A DNA stretch of 33,182 nt from Curtobacterium sp. A7_M15 (GCF_030705415.1 NZ_JAUZED010000033.1:1-33182); one strand, 5' to 3'; numbered from the stretch's first letter, positions 1 through 7,713 are shown. A program made the numbers and translations. Notes: generated by a model from the sequence alone, not told the origin.

Positions 1-77
1 CGGCTCCTCGGGGCGCGACGACCACAGCGGGGCGCGGGTCGAGCGCCACGGCGTCCGGACCGCCACGGCGCGGTGTC

Positions 78-83
78 TAGGAT
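78..83 (+). promoter_or_regulatory. -10 box of a likely leaderless promoter
   Basis: TAGGAT fits the actinobacterial TANNNT -10 pattern and ends 6 nt before the GTG at 90. Transcription would then start at or next to the start codon. No convincing -35 was identified. Confidence 0.55.
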
Positions 84-89
84 CGGTGG

Positions 90-302
90 GTGACCGTCTT
101 CGCAGCCCTCGTCCTCTTCATCGGTGCCGTCTTCAACGTCATCACCTGGCCGCGCTTCTTCCAGCGGGTCGCGAAGGACTCCCGCGCGCGCGACGCCGCC
201 GGAAAGCCGACGACGTTCTACACCGTGCACCTCGTGCTGCTGCTCATCGCGCTGGCGATCGCCGTCGCGGCCGTCGTCGCGGGGATCCTCCTGCTCGTCT
301 GA
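90..302 (+). CDS. Small two-helix membrane protein, SCO4848-like
   Basis: This 70-residue protein has two hydrophobic segments, about residues 3-18 and 46-69. A short polar stretch between them contains the pattern W-P-R-F-F and a K-D-S-R. The layout, with a hydrophobic start, a W-x-x-F basic loop and then a Y-T-V-H-L helix, resembles the actinobacterial SCO4848 membrane protein family, whose function is unknown. That match is from memory and is not proven. The GTG start is chosen because a TAGGAT -10 box ends exactly 6 nt upstream, as in several other genes here. A palindrome at 369-410 follows the gene and separates it from the two-component system. Confidence 0.65.
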   Translation: MTVFAALVLFIGAVFNVITWPRFFQRVAKDSRARDAAGKPTTFYTVHLVLLLIALAIAVAAVVAGILLLV

Positions 303-368
303 GCGGGGATCTGCGATCCTCGATCCGCCGCGGTCGCGGCGCTCGGACCCTGAACGCGCCCCGATGAC

Positions 369-410
369 GGCCAGGAGGCGCGGTGCCAGGCCGCATCGCG
401 CCTCCTGGCC
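369..410 (+). repeat. Intergenic palindrome, copy A (possible terminator)
   Basis: A perfect 14-bp inverted repeat (arms 369-382 and 397-410, core GGAGGCGCG) surrounds a 14-nt loop. It is one of seven related palindromes in this window, all downstream of plus-strand genes. No T-tract follows, so its termination role is inferred from position and stem strength. Confidence 0.75.
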
Positions 411-434
411 CGTGAGCGGTCGCGTCCAGGCTCC

Positions 435-453
435 GCTTCAGGCCTGCTTCAGC
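435..453 (+). promoter_or_regulatory. Tandem CTTCAG box upstream of the response regulator
   Basis: GCTTCAGGCCTGCTTCAGC contains two CTTCAG hexamers whose starts are 11 bp apart (436 and 447). The same 19 bases recur at 2496-2514 upstream of the PepSY lipoprotein gene. Direct repeats with about 11-bp spacing are the usual target of OmpR/PhoB regulators, which bind as head-to-tail dimers. The box covers the -35 region relative to a CAGGAT -10 at 463-468, so activation by the adjacent regulator is the likely role. That role is inference. Confidence 0.75.
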
Positions 454-462
454 GGCGCGCGG

Positions 463-468
463 CAGGAT
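463..468 (+). promoter_or_regulatory. -10 box of a likely leaderless promoter
   Basis: CAGGAT ends 6 nt before the ATG at 475 and lies 10 nt after the tandem CTTCAG box. The match to TANNNT is imperfect, which suits an activator-dependent promoter. Confidence 0.45.
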
Positions 469-474
469 CGGGGG

Positions 475-1152
475 ATGCGTGTCCTGGTGGTCGACGACGA
501 GGTGCGGCTCGCCGACGGCGTGCGCCGAGGGCTGGAAGCCGAGGGGTGGGCGGTCGACGTCGCCCATGACGGCGTCGACGGGCTCTGGCACGCGCGCGAG
601 TTCGGCTACGACGTGATCGTGCTCGACCTCATGATGCCGGGCCTCAGCGGCTGGGCCGTGTGTGCGCAGCTCCGTGCCGACGGCGACTGGACGCCCGTCC
701 TCATGCTGACGGCGAAGGACGGCGAGTGGGACCAGGTCGAGGCCCTCGACGCCGGAGCCGACGACTACGTGACGAAGCCGTTCTCGCACCCCGTCCTCGT
801 GGCGAGGCTGCGCGCACTGGTCCGCCGCGGTGCCCGCGAGCGCCCCGCGGTCCTGACGCTCGGCGACCTCGTCGTCGACCCGGCCGCCCGGACGGTGTCC
901 CGCGGGTCGACGCCCGTCGAGTTGACGAGTCGCGAGTTCGCCGTCCTCGAGTTCCTGGCGCGTCGCGCCGGCGAGGTCTGCTCGAAGCGGGACGTCATCG
1001 AGAACGTGTGGGACGTCGACTTCGACGGCGACCCGAACATCGTCGAGGTCTACGTCGGGCACCTGCGTCGCAAGGTCGACCGGCCGTTCGGTCGCACCGC
1101 GATCGAGACGGTGCGCGGCGCCGGCTACCGCTTGGCGGCGGACGGTGGCTGA
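475..1152 (+). CDS. OmpR-family response regulator
   Basis: This 225-residue DNA-binding response regulator has the expected full length. The receiver domain (about 1-115) carries the acidic pair D7-D8, the phospho-acceptor D51 in VLDLMMPG, the LTA motif and the conserved K of TKPF. A winged-helix output domain follows (about 125-222) and ends with the usual RGxGYR segment. The ATG at 475 gives a canonical receiver N-terminus (MRVLVVDDE), and a CAGGAT box ends 6 nt upstream, so the mRNA may be leaderless. The 3' end overlaps the histidine kinase gene by 8 nt, which indicates co-transcription and translational coupling. The tandem CTTCAG box upstream suggests autoregulation. The stimulus is unknown. 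Confidence 0.95.
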   Translation: MRVLVVDDEVRLADGVRRGLEAEGWAVDVAHDGVDGLWHAREFGYDVIVLDLMMPGLSGWAVCAQLRADGDWTPVLMLTAKDGEWDQVEALDAGADDYVTKPFSHPVLVARLRALVRRGARERPAVLTLGDLVVDPAARTVSRGSTPVELTSREFAVLEFLARRAGEVCSKRDVIENVWDVDFDGDPNIVEVYVGHLRRKVDRPFGRTAIETVRGAGYRLAADGG

Positions 1153-2488
1153 CGGCGGTCGTCCGCGCTTCCGGTCCGTCCGGGCGCGGACCACCCTCGG
1201 GGCCGTGATCGTCGTGCTCGCGGCGCTGCTCGTCGGCGCGGCGGCGTTCGTCGTCGTGCTGCGCCTCGTCCTCCTCGACGGGGTGCGGACCGCTGCGGAG
1301 TCGGGGCTCGAGCAGGCCTCGGCGCGGGTCGAGGCCGACGGCGCGGCGGTCGTGAGCGGGTACGAGGACGTCCTCGTGCAGGTCGTCAGCGACGACGGGT
1401 CCGTCCTCGCCCACGGCGACGACGCCGATCCACCGGCGCTCCCGACGGCCGACGAGTCCCACTGGACCCACGACGGCGAGCGGTGGCTGCTCGTCGCGGA
1501 CGATGTCGACCTGCCCGGAGGTGGGGACGCGACGCTGGTCTACGGAGTCTCCCTCGACCAGGCCGACGCGGCGGTCGGTGCCGCGGTCGCGCTGTTGGCC
1601 GTCGGTGTCCCGGTGCTCGTGGTCGTGATGGGGGCGGTGACGTGGGTGGTGACCGGTCGATCGCTCCGTCCGGTCGAACGCATGCGCACCGAGGTCGAGA
1701 CGATCCGCGCGGCACGGCCGGACGCCCGGGTCGCGGTGCCGGACACCGGCGACGAGATCGCCCGGCTGGCCACGACCATGAACACCATGCTCGACCGGCT
1801 CGACCGTTCCGCCGCCGGGCAGCGGCGGTTCGTCTCCGACGCCTCCCACGAACTCCGGTCACCGATCGCGACCATCCGCCAGCACGCCGAGGTCGCTGCG
1901 GCGCACCCCGACCGCGCTGACGTCGTCGAGCTGTCCGAGGTGGTGCGCTCCGAGGCACTCCGGCTGCAGGACCTCGTGACCGGCCTCCTCGAGCTCTCGC
2001 GGCTCGACGAGGGCGACGTGGGCCTCCGGCGTGCGGTCGACCTCGACGACCTGGCACTCGACGCGGTCGCGCGGGCACGACGGTCGCTCGAGGCGGAGCC
2101 GACCGGGTCGGTCCACGTCGACGGCTCCGGGATCGGCCCAGCCCGGGTCCTCGGGGACGAACGGCTCCTCGCCGCCGTGGTCCGGAACCTGGTCGACAAC
2201 GCCGTCCGCCATGCTTCGGCTCGCGTGGTCGTGGCGCTCGTCGCGCAGGACGGGTACGCCGTCCTGGCGGTGGACGACGACGGGGCGGGGATCCCCGCGG
2301 CCGACCGGGACCGTGTGTTCGAGCGCCTCGTCCGGCTCGACGACGCGCGCAGCCGTGACGCGGGCGGGGCGGGGCTCGGTCTCGCGATCGTCCGGGACGC
2401 GGTCCGCGCCCACGGCGGCGACGTCGTCGTGACGGACTCGAGGCTCGGCGGGGCTCGCTTCGCGGTCCGCATCGCACTCGGTGGCTGA
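1145..2488 (+). CDS. Sensor histidine kinase
   Basis: This 447-residue membrane kinase is the partner of the preceding regulator. TM1 lies at about 17-40, an extracytoplasmic sensor region of about 100 residues follows, and TM2 is at about 145-172. HAMP comes next, then HisKA with H235 in the DASHELRSP H-box. The ATPase domain carries an N box (NLVDNAVRHA), a G1 box (DDDGAGIP) and a G2 box (GLGLAIV). The GTG at 1145 overlaps the regulator's last codons, so the pair is coupled. The acidic sensor loop has no recognisable sensor fold. The kinase phosphorylates the regulator's aspartate in response to an unidentified envelope signal. The PepSY lipoprotein downstream is a plausible accessory or output. 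Confidence 0.95.
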   Translation: MADGGRPRFRSVRARTTLGAVIVVLAALLVGAAAFVVVLRLVLLDGVRTAAESGLEQASARVEADGAAVVSGYEDVLVQVVSDDGSVLAHGDDADPPALPTADESHWTHDGERWLLVADDVDLPGGGDATLVYGVSLDQADAAVGAAVALLAVGVPVLVVVMGAVTWVVTGRSLRPVERMRTEVETIRAARPDARVAVPDTGDEIARLATTMNTMLDRLDRSAAGQRRFVSDASHELRSPIATIRQHAEVAAAHPDRADVVELSEVVRSEALRLQDLVTGLLELSRLDEGDVGLRRAVDLDDLALDAVARARRSLEAEPTGSVHVDGSGIGPARVLGDERLLAAVVRNLVDNAVRHASARVVVALVAQDGYAVLAVDDDGAGIPAADRDRVFERLVRLDDARSRDAGGAGLGLAIVRDAVRAHGGDVVVTDSRLGGARFAVRIALGG

Positions 2489-2495
2489 CCAGGGG

Positions 2496-2514
2496 GCTTC
2501 AGGCCTGCTTCAGC
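2496..2514 (+). promoter_or_regulatory. Tandem CTTCAG box upstream of the PepSY lipoprotein gene
   Basis: This is an exact second copy of the 19-nt box at 435-453, with CTTCAG starting at 2497 and 2508. Its distance to the start codon (22 nt) nearly equals that of the first copy (21 nt). A GACCCT at 2525-2530, a weak -10, ends 6 nt before the ATG. The shared geometry argues for one regulator controlling both promoters. Confidence 0.75.
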
Positions 2515-2536
2515 ACCCGTCCCCGACCCTGGCAGC

Positions 2537-3151
2537 ATGAACGCACTCCGCACCACCGCAGCCCGCTCCACCCGTCGCGTCGTCGGCCTCGCAGCCGTGC
2601 CGCTCGTGGCGTCCCTCGCCCTCGTCGGATGCTCCTCGGCGCAGTCCGACGGTGCATCGTCCACGTCGTCGTCGTCCTCGTCCGGGTCGGCGTCCAGCGG
2701 CGCCACCGCAGCGTCGAACGATGCCCTGCGCGCAGCCGTCGCCACCGCCCGCGACGCCGTGGAGTCGGGCACCGTGATCTCGGTCGAGCAGGAGCAGAAC
2801 GGCACCGCCTACGAGGTGCTGGTCGTGACCGACGACGGCACCGAGCACGAGGTGCACACGAACGAAGCAGGCACGGCGGTGACCGGGTCGCCGCGCACCG
2901 AGACCTCGGACGCCGACGACCGTGCCGAGAACGAGCGCTTCACGAGCGCGGCCGACCTCGCAGTGGGTGACGCGGTCGGCCGGTTCGAGGACCTGCACGC
3001 CGGCGCGATCACCGAGCTCGGGCTCGACGACCACCTCGGGAAGGTCGTCTGGGAGGGCGACGTCCGTGATGCGTCGGGCACGAAGCACAGCGTCCGCATC
3101 GACGCGGGCACCGGCGAGGTCGTCACGGACGAGGTCGACACCGACGACTGA
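2537..3151 (+). CDS. PepSY-domain lipoprotein
   Basis: This 204-residue exported lipoprotein has a basic N-terminus, a hydrophobic stretch and a lipobox LVGC with the lipidated cysteine at C32. A low-complexity Ser/Gly linker (about 33-58) is followed by two repeats of PepSY type. The first is about 60-112 (ALRAAVATARDAVESGTVISVE, here split as ALRAAVATA then a VISVE strand). The second is about 135-204, and its conserved tail is a strand pair ending in DAGTGEVV. PepSY domains are proposed to inhibit peptidases or bind ligands at the cell surface. A 48-nt gap holding its own tandem CTTCAG box separates it from the kinase gene, so it is probably a target of the neighbouring two-component system. 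The substrate or partner is unknown. Confidence 0.88.
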   Translation: MNALRTTAARSTRRVVGLAAVPLVASLALVGCSSAQSDGASSTSSSSSSGSASSGATAASNDALRAAVATARDAVESGTVISVEQEQNGTAYEVLVVTDDGTEHEVHTNEAGTAVTGSPRTETSDADDRAENERFTSAADLAVGDAVGRFEDLHAGAITELGLDDHLGKVVWEGDVRDASGTKHSVRIDAGTGEVVTDEVDTDD

Positions 3152-3228
3152 GTCGCGGTGCGGCGGCGTCGGTGGTCCGCGGTAGACCTGGTGCATCCGG
3201 CCCCGCGCCGGCCGACCCAGGAGCGACG

Positions 3229-4065
3229 ATGACCGACCAGACCCCGCGCACCTACCCCCAGGGCGTCCCCAGCTGGATCGATGCCCGACAGCCCGATCCG
3301 GGTGCGGCCCAGGCCTTCTACGGCGGGCTGTTCGGGTGGGACTTCGAGGAGCGCCTGCCGCCCGGGGCTCCGGGTTCGTACCGCATCGTGTCGGTCGACG
3401 GCCACGAGGTCGGTGCTGTCGCGTCGAGCGACGAGCGAGCCACGTGGCGCACGTACATCGCGGTCGACGACGCTGACGCCGTGGCCTGTCGCGTGACGGA
3501 GCTCGGCGGCAGCGTTGGTCCCGCAGAGGACGCCGGACCCGGGGGAGCGGCCGGTCGCAGTGTCGACTGCTTCGACCCCCGCGGTGCTGCGTTCGGGCTC
3601 TGGCAGGCACGCGCCCGGCTCGGCGCCCAGCACATCAACGCTCCCGGTGGATGGGTGTTCAGCGACCTCCGCTCGACCGAGCCGGAGCGGGCGATCGCGT
3701 TCTACGAGCAACTCTTCGGCTGGCAGGTCTCCGACATCGAGGAAGGCCCGAGCGCGATGATCCGCCTGCCCGGGTACGGCGACCACCTCGCGGCCACGTC
3801 GGACCCGGGCATCCACGAGCGTCAGGTCGGCGCGCCGGACGGGTTCGCCGACGTCATCGCTGCCCTCACTCCGTCCGAGTTCGGCGTCGATGACTGGCAC
3901 GTGTCGTTCAGCGTGGCGGACCGCGACGGCGCTGCGGCGCTCGCCGAACGGCTCGGTGGCCGGGTGCTCGGGTCGTGGGACGGGTTCTGGACCCGGGCGG
4001 CGGAGCTGCAGGACCCGCAGGGCGCGACGTTCCGCGTCACGCAGTACGCACCGCAGGGCGGCTGA
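3229..4065 (+). CDS. VOC-family protein, two glyoxalase-like domains
   Basis: This 278-residue protein has two vicinal-oxygen-chelate modules. Module 1 is about residues 10-125 and module 2 about 135-275. Each begins with a Tyr/Phe-rich segment after a metal-site position (AQAFYGGLFGWDF and AIAFYEQLFGWQV). Such tandem proteins are often labelled hydroxylases or glyoxalase/bleomycin-resistance proteins, but the substrate cannot be read from sequence. The ATG at 3229 is preceded by a GGAGCGA ribosome site, and longer in-frame starts lack one. The last 29 bases overlap the convergent TetR gene, so no terminator fits between them. Confidence 0.9.
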   Translation: MTDQTPRTYPQGVPSWIDARQPDPGAAQAFYGGLFGWDFEERLPPGAPGSYRIVSVDGHEVGAVASSDERATWRTYIAVDDADAVACRVTELGGSVGPAEDAGPGGAAGRSVDCFDPRGAAFGLWQARARLGAQHINAPGGWVFSDLRSTEPERAIAFYEQLFGWQVSDIEEGPSAMIRLPGYGDHLAATSDPGIHERQVGAPDGFADVIAALTPSEFGVDDWHVSFSVADRDGAAALAERLGGRVLGSWDGFWTRAAELQDPQGATFRVTQYAPQGG

Positions 4066-4633
4066 GTCCCGCGACGAGGATGTCCAGCAGGCGGCCGGTC
4101 TGCGCGGTGTCGCTGGCGTCCCGGGTCGAGAGCAGGATGCCCACGAGCGCGGCCGTGACGTCGTCGGCGAGCAGATCGGGTCGGAGCGAGCCGTCGGAGC
4201 TGCCCGCGTCGAGGAACCGCTGCACGGCCGCGTTCACCCGCTCGCGGGTCCCCGCGGCCTCGGCGGTCCCGCGGAGTGCGCCCGCCCGCACCGTCTCGGC
4301 GAGCCCCCGCTTCGTGACGACGAACTCGGCGTACCGGCCCGCGAAGGCGCGGAAGGCGTCGGCGGCGTTGCGGCTGCCCGAACCGGCTCCGGGGGCGAGG
4401 AGATCGTCGACGGTCGCGAGCGCCGCGTCCAGCTCGGCACGGTAGACGGCGGCGATGAGGTCCTCGCGCGTCGGGAAGTTCCGGTACAGCGTGCCGATCC
4501 CGACGCCCGCGGCTCGTGCCACCGCTTCGAGGGAGGTGTCCTCGCCCTGTGCGGTGAAGGCCGTCCGCGCGGCGTCGACCAGTCGCTGGCGGTTGCGCGC
4601 GGCGTCCGCACGGGGTCGACGAGGAGTCGTCAC
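4037..4633 (-). CDS. TetR-family transcriptional repressor
   Basis: This 198-residue regulator has an N-terminal TetR helix-turn-helix at about residues 10-58 (AARTAFTAQG, then VARAAGVGIGTLYRNFPTRE), with the typical Y-R-x-F-x-x-R-E-D-L ending. The helical C-terminal domain is probably for ligand binding and dimerisation. The GTG at 4633 gives the correct short basic tail before the HTH, and the long upstream extension would cover the operators and the divergent gene. It faces the aldo/keto reductase gene across 87 bp containing two GGAGG-NN-CCTCC palindromes, so it probably represses that gene and itself. The inducer is unknown. The 3' end overlaps the VOC gene. Confidence 0.92.
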   Translation of the reverse strand: MTTPRRPRADAARNRQRLVDAARTAFTAQGEDTSLEAVARAAGVGIGTLYRNFPTREDLIAAVYRAELDAALATVDDLLAPGAGSGSRNAADAFRAFAGRYAEFVVTKRGLAETVRAGALRGTAEAAGTRERVNAAVQRFLDAGSSDGSLRPDLLADDVTAALVGILLSTRDASDTAQTGRLLDILVAGLSRPAVRTA

Positions 4634-4646
4634 GGGCTCGCTGGAC

Positions 4647-4667
4647 AAAGCGGAGGCACCTCCGTTT
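4647..4667. promoter_or_regulatory. TetR operator 1
   Basis: The core CGGAGG-CA-CCTCCG is a perfect 6-bp inverted repeat (4651-4664) extended by AAAG on the left and TTT on the right, with one base missing from symmetry. It lies between the putative -35 (TGGACA, 4642-4647) and -10 (TATGCT, 4667-4672) of the aldo/keto reductase gene. Its centre is 30 bp from that of operator 2. Confidence 0.75.
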
Positions 4668-4672
4668 ATGCT
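4667..4672 (+). promoter_or_regulatory. -10 box of the aldo/keto reductase promoter
   Basis: TATGCT fits TANNNT. TGGACA at 4642-4647, with a 19-nt spacer, is a possible -35. The expected start near 4679 falls inside operator 2, which is ideal for repression. Confidence 0.55.
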
Positions 4673-4674
4673 GT

Positions 4675-4700
4675 TCGAAGCGGAGGTTCCTCCGCTTCGA
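4675..4700. promoter_or_regulatory. TetR operator 2, perfect 26-bp palindrome
   Basis: Two perfect 12-bp arms (TCGAAGCGGAGG and its complement) flank a central TT. It shares the GCGGAGG-NN-CCTCCG core with operator 1 and covers the predicted transcription start of the aldo/keto reductase gene. The TetR gene is divergent and adjacent, which is the classical autoregulatory layout. Confidence 0.85.
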
Positions 4701-4720
4701 CGAACACTACCGGAGACGAC

Positions 4721-5647
4721 ATGCACGAGGAACAGACACGGCGCCCGGGCGGCGCCTCGACGCTCGGCGGGCGGACCGTCGGGCGGATCGGCTACGGCGC
4801 GATGGCGCTCGAACGCTTCGCCGACGACCGCCAGGCCGGCGTCGCCCTGCTCCACCGCGCCCGGGAACTCGGGGTCGACCACGTCGACACGGCCGACTTC
4901 TACGGCGACGGTGTCGCGAACGACGTGATCCGGCGGGCGTTCGGGACCGACGACGACGTGGTCGTCGTGAGCAAGGTCGGCGCGGTCCGGGTCCAGGGCC
5001 CCGTGCCGCTCGCGCTCGCGCAGCGCCCGGAGCAGCTCCGCGCCCAGGTGCACGCCAACCTGCGCAGCCTCGGCTGTGAGCGGATCGACGTCGTGAACCT
5101 CCGCCGCGCGGACCTCGGACCCGGACTCCTGGCCGAGGGGGAGCAGCTCGCGGAGGTCGAGGACCAGCTGGCAGCGATGATCTCGATGCGTGACGAGGGG
5201 ATCATCGGCGGGATCGGCCTGAGCGCGGTGTCGGGCCCGGTGCTCGAGCGCGCGCTGGCGGCGGACATCGTGTGCGTGCAGAACGCCTACTCGCTCGTCG
5301 CCCGCGAGCACGAGGCGCTCCTCGACCGCTGCGTGCTCGAGGGCATCGCCTGGGTGCCGTACTTCCCGCTCGGTGGGGCGTTCCCGGGGCTGCCGAAGGT
5401 CGTCGAGGAACCGGTCGTCGTACGGATCGCGGGTGAGCTCGGGGTCACTCCGGCGCAGCTCGGCCTGGCGTGGCTGCTGCAGCACGCGCCGGACGTCCTG
5501 CTCATCCCCGGGACGTCCGACGCCGGGCACCTGGCCGAGAACGTCGCCGCCGGTGCGATCCAGCTGGACGCTTCGCACGTCGCCGACCTCGACGCGGTGT
5601 GGGCGCGCCGGGTCGCGGACGGTACCGCTCGGCCCTCCTGGCCGTGA
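4721..5647 (+). CDS. Aldo/keto reductase
   Basis: This 308-residue NAD(P)H-dependent oxidoreductase has a TIM-barrel fold. The catalytic Asp and Tyr are visible in VDTADFYGDG and the catalytic Lys in VVVSKVG. The usual active-site His, expected after the IDVVNL strand, is replaced by Arg (NLRRADL), a form I associate with E. coli YdbC-like reductases. The C-terminal IPGTSDAGHLAENV segment is the cofactor-phosphate loop. The ATG at 4721 has a GGAG ribosome site 5 nt upstream, and the upstream in-frame extension runs through the operators and the antisense TetR gene. Expression is probably repressed by the divergent TetR protein, which suggests a role in handling the aldehyde or quinone-like compound that the repressor senses. 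The substrate is unknown. Confidence 0.93.
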   Translation: MHEEQTRRPGGASTLGGRTVGRIGYGAMALERFADDRQAGVALLHRARELGVDHVDTADFYGDGVANDVIRRAFGTDDDVVVVSKVGAVRVQGPVPLALAQRPEQLRAQVHANLRSLGCERIDVVNLRRADLGPGLLAEGEQLAEVEDQLAAMISMRDEGIIGGIGLSAVSGPVLERALAADIVCVQNAYSLVAREHEALLDRCVLEGIAWVPYFPLGGAFPGLPKVVEEPVVVRIAGELGVTPAQLGLAWLLQHAPDVLLIPGTSDAGHLAENVAAGAIQLDASHVADLDAVWARRVADGTARPSWP

Positions 5648-5686
5648 GCGTGCGATGCACGACGGTCGTCGGGGTCCGTAGGGGAA

Positions 5687-5992
5687 TCAGGAAGCAGGCG
5701 GCAACGGTTGGCCGAGCACCCGGCGGAGTGCCAGCCCGGCGACCCGCTCGTCCGTGGTGTCGAGCAGCACGCGGTAGGTCTCGTCGGGCGTGACGAACTC
5801 GAGACACACCGCGTCGAAGTCGCAGGGCTCGATCCGCCATCCACGCACGGTGTCCATCGGGACCGGTACCAGGGCGTCCCGCTCGTAGCTGGTCTCGGCG
5901 ACGACCCGATCGTGGAACACGCGGACACGGCCGAAGGTGCCGCGCCAGGTGAGCTGCAGGTCGAGCGTGGGGGAGACAGACGGGTCCGGCAC
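5687..5992 (-). CDS. Hypothetical 101-residue protein
   Basis: I do not recognise this family. The protein is soluble, has no signal peptide, and is rich in predicted strands (LDLQLTWRG, GRVRVFHD, VCLEFVTPDETYRVLLDTT). It ends with a helix (DERVAGLALRRVLGQ). The GTG start at 5992 is supported by a TACGAT box ending 6 nt upstream, which suggests a leaderless mRNA. The promoter and start codon lie inside a 14-bp perfect inverted repeat (5982-6022). It is downstream of ansP on the same strand but has this separate promoter. Its 3' end faces the aldo/keto reductase gene. Confidence 0.65.
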   Translation of the reverse strand: MPDPSVSPTLDLQLTWRGTFGRVRVFHDRVVAETSYERDALVPVPMDTVRGWRIEPCDFDAVCLEFVTPDETYRVLLDTTDERVAGLALRRVLGQPLPPAS

Positions 5993-6022
5993 CCGCCGAT
6001 CGTACCGACGGGTGCCGGACCC
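5982..6022. promoter_or_regulatory. 14-bp inverted repeat around the promoter and start of the hypothetical gene
   Basis: Arms GGGTCCGGCACCCG (5982-5995) and its exact complement (6009-6022) flank a 13-nt centre that holds the minus-strand TACGAT box. The left arm includes the GTG start codon and the right arm covers the -35 region. It may be an operator for a regulator that bridges the promoter. Alternatively, it may be a terminator hairpin for ansP, whose stop is 106 nt upstream on the minus strand. Confidence 0.7.
5999..6004 (-). promoter_or_regulatory. -10 box of a likely leaderless promoter
   Basis: TACGAT on the minus strand ends 6 nt before the GTG at 5992, inside the loop of the inverted repeat. 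Confidence 0.5.
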
Positions 6023-6128
6023 TCCCGCACGCCCTGAGCGTGGGGTCGCGTTCTGCGGATACTCCTACCGCTGCCCCGGGGCGACAGACCGGGCGCGGCC
6101 AGGGCGACGGACCGGGAGCCCCCCGGGA

Positions 6129-7706
6129 TCAGGACCGCTGGTCGTCCGACCCGCCGTCCGGGCCCGAGGACACGTCCGGGCCGTTGCCGCCCCGACGGAC
6201 CTGGTTCGCCGGGTCCCGACCGGTCACCGGGTACGGACCGGTGATGCCCGAGCGGAGTGACGCGATGCGGAGGATGCGGTCACGCTGCAGGAACCATCCG
6301 AGGATGAGCAGCGGGATCACGATGATGAGCGACGCGATCGTGTAGGTGCCGATGGGGTAGTCGATTGCCATGAGCACGATCACGGTCGCGAGGAACACCA
6401 GCGTCAGCCAGGACGTGTACGGTGCCCCGGGCAGCTTGAACGACGGCTCCTTCGCGAGGCCCTGCTTCGCCCACGACCGCAGCTTCATCTGGCAGAGGAT
6501 GATCGTGCCCCAGGCGGTGATGATGCCGAGGCTGGCGATGTTCAGGGCGATCTCGAACGCCTGCTCGGGGACGAACAGGTTGAGGATGACGCCGACCAGC
6601 GTGAACGCCGAGGTGAGCAGGATGCCGGCGAACGGCACGCCGCCCTTGGACATCTTCGTCGTCCACTTCGGGGCGGAGCCGTTCATGCCCATCGAGTGCA
6701 GAGCGCGACCGGTCGAGTAGAGCCCGGCGTTCAGCGACGACAGCGCTGCGGTGAGCACGACGAAGTTCATGATCGAGCCGACGACCTGGCCGACCTGCGG
6801 GTTCCCGATGGACGAGAAGAAGGTCACGAAGGGGCTGACGCCGTCCTTGTACGACGTGTACGGCAGGAGCAGCGAGAGGAGGACAACGGACCCGACGTAG
6901 AACACCGCGATGCGGAGGACGACCGAGTTGATCGCACGGGGGATGACCTTCTCGGTGTTCTGCGTCTCGCCCGAGGCGGTGCCGACGAGCTCGATCGCGG
7001 CGTAGGCGAACACGACGCCCTGCACGACGAGGACCGCCGGGAGCAGGCCGGTCGGGAAGAGGCCGCCGTTGTCCGCCCAGATGCCGAAGCCGGTGCGGAC
7101 CGCTTCACCACCGGCCTCCACCGGGAACGCGAACACGAGCCAGACGAGCGCGACGATGAGGAAGGCCACCAGCGCGGCGACCTTGATGATCGCGAACCAG
7201 AACTCCAGCTCGCCGAACACCTTCACGGCGACGAGGTTCGCGGCCAGCACGACGACGAGCGCCGCGAGCGCCAGCGCCCACTGCGGGACGGCACGCGGTC
7301 CGGCCCAGTAGTGCAGGTAGAGCGCGACGGCGGTGGTGTCCACGATCGAGGTCATCGCCCAGTTCAGGAAGTACATCCACCCGGCGGCGTACGCGAACTT
7401 CTCGCCGAAGAACTCGCGGGCGTAGGAGATGAACGACCCGGACGAGGGGCGGTGCAGCACGAGCTCGCCGAGGGCACGGAGGATGAAGAACGCGAAGATG
7501 CCCGCCACGAGGTACACGACCGCCAGGGCCGGGCCCGCGCTGTGCAGGCGGCCACCCGCGCCGAGGAAGAGCCCGGTGCCGATCGCGCCGCCGATGGCGA
7601 TCATCTGCAGTTGCCGGGGCTTCAGTCCGTGCTGGTAGCCCTCCTGCTCGTGCGAGAAGTCGTTCGCGGGCGCGCGGTCCACGCCGGTGTCGTTCTGCGC
7701 TGTCAT
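6129..7706 (-). CDS. ansP: L-asparagine permease (APC-family amino acid transporter)
   Basis: This 525-residue cytoplasmic-membrane transporter has about 12 membrane helices. The N-terminus has the hallmark [19 protein letters not shown], the first helix of amino acid permeases. The stretch covering [19 protein letters not shown] and [11 protein letters not shown], and later ELVGTASGE with IPRAINSV, closely resembles mycobacterial AnsP proteins as I remember them. Asparagine is therefore the best substrate guess, and related permeases for other neutral amino acids cannot be excluded. The ATG at 7706 is preferred over long upstream extensions because a TAGCGT box ends 7 nt upstream. The Gly/Asp-rich C-terminal tail is cytoplasmic. 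Confidence 0.9.
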   Translation of the reverse strand: MTAQNDTGVDRAPANDFSHEQEGYQHGLKPRQLQMIAIGGAIGTGLFLGAGGRLHSAGPALAVVYLVAGIFAFFILRALGELVLHRPSSGSFISYAREFFGEKFAYAAGWMYFLNWAMTSIVDTTAVALYLHYWAGPRAVPQWALALAALVVVLAANLVAVKVFGELEFWFAIIKVAALVAFLIVALVWLVFAFPVEAGGEAVRTGFGIWADNGGLFPTGLLPAVLVVQGVVFAYAAIELVGTASGETQNTEKVIPRAINSVVLRIAVFYVGSVVLLSLLLPYTSYKDGVSPFVTFFSSIGNPQVGQVVGSIMNFVVLTAALSSLNAGLYSTGRALHSMGMNGSAPKWTTKMSKGGVPFAGILLTSAFTLVGVILNLFVPEQAFEIALNIASLGIITAWGTIILCQMKLRSWAKQGLAKEPSFKLPGAPYTSWLTLVFLATVIVLMAIDYPIGTYTIASLIIVIPLLILGWFLQRDRILRIASLRSGITGPYPVTGRDPANQVRRGGNGPDVSSGPDGGSDDQRS

Positions 7707-7713
7707 GCGCGAC

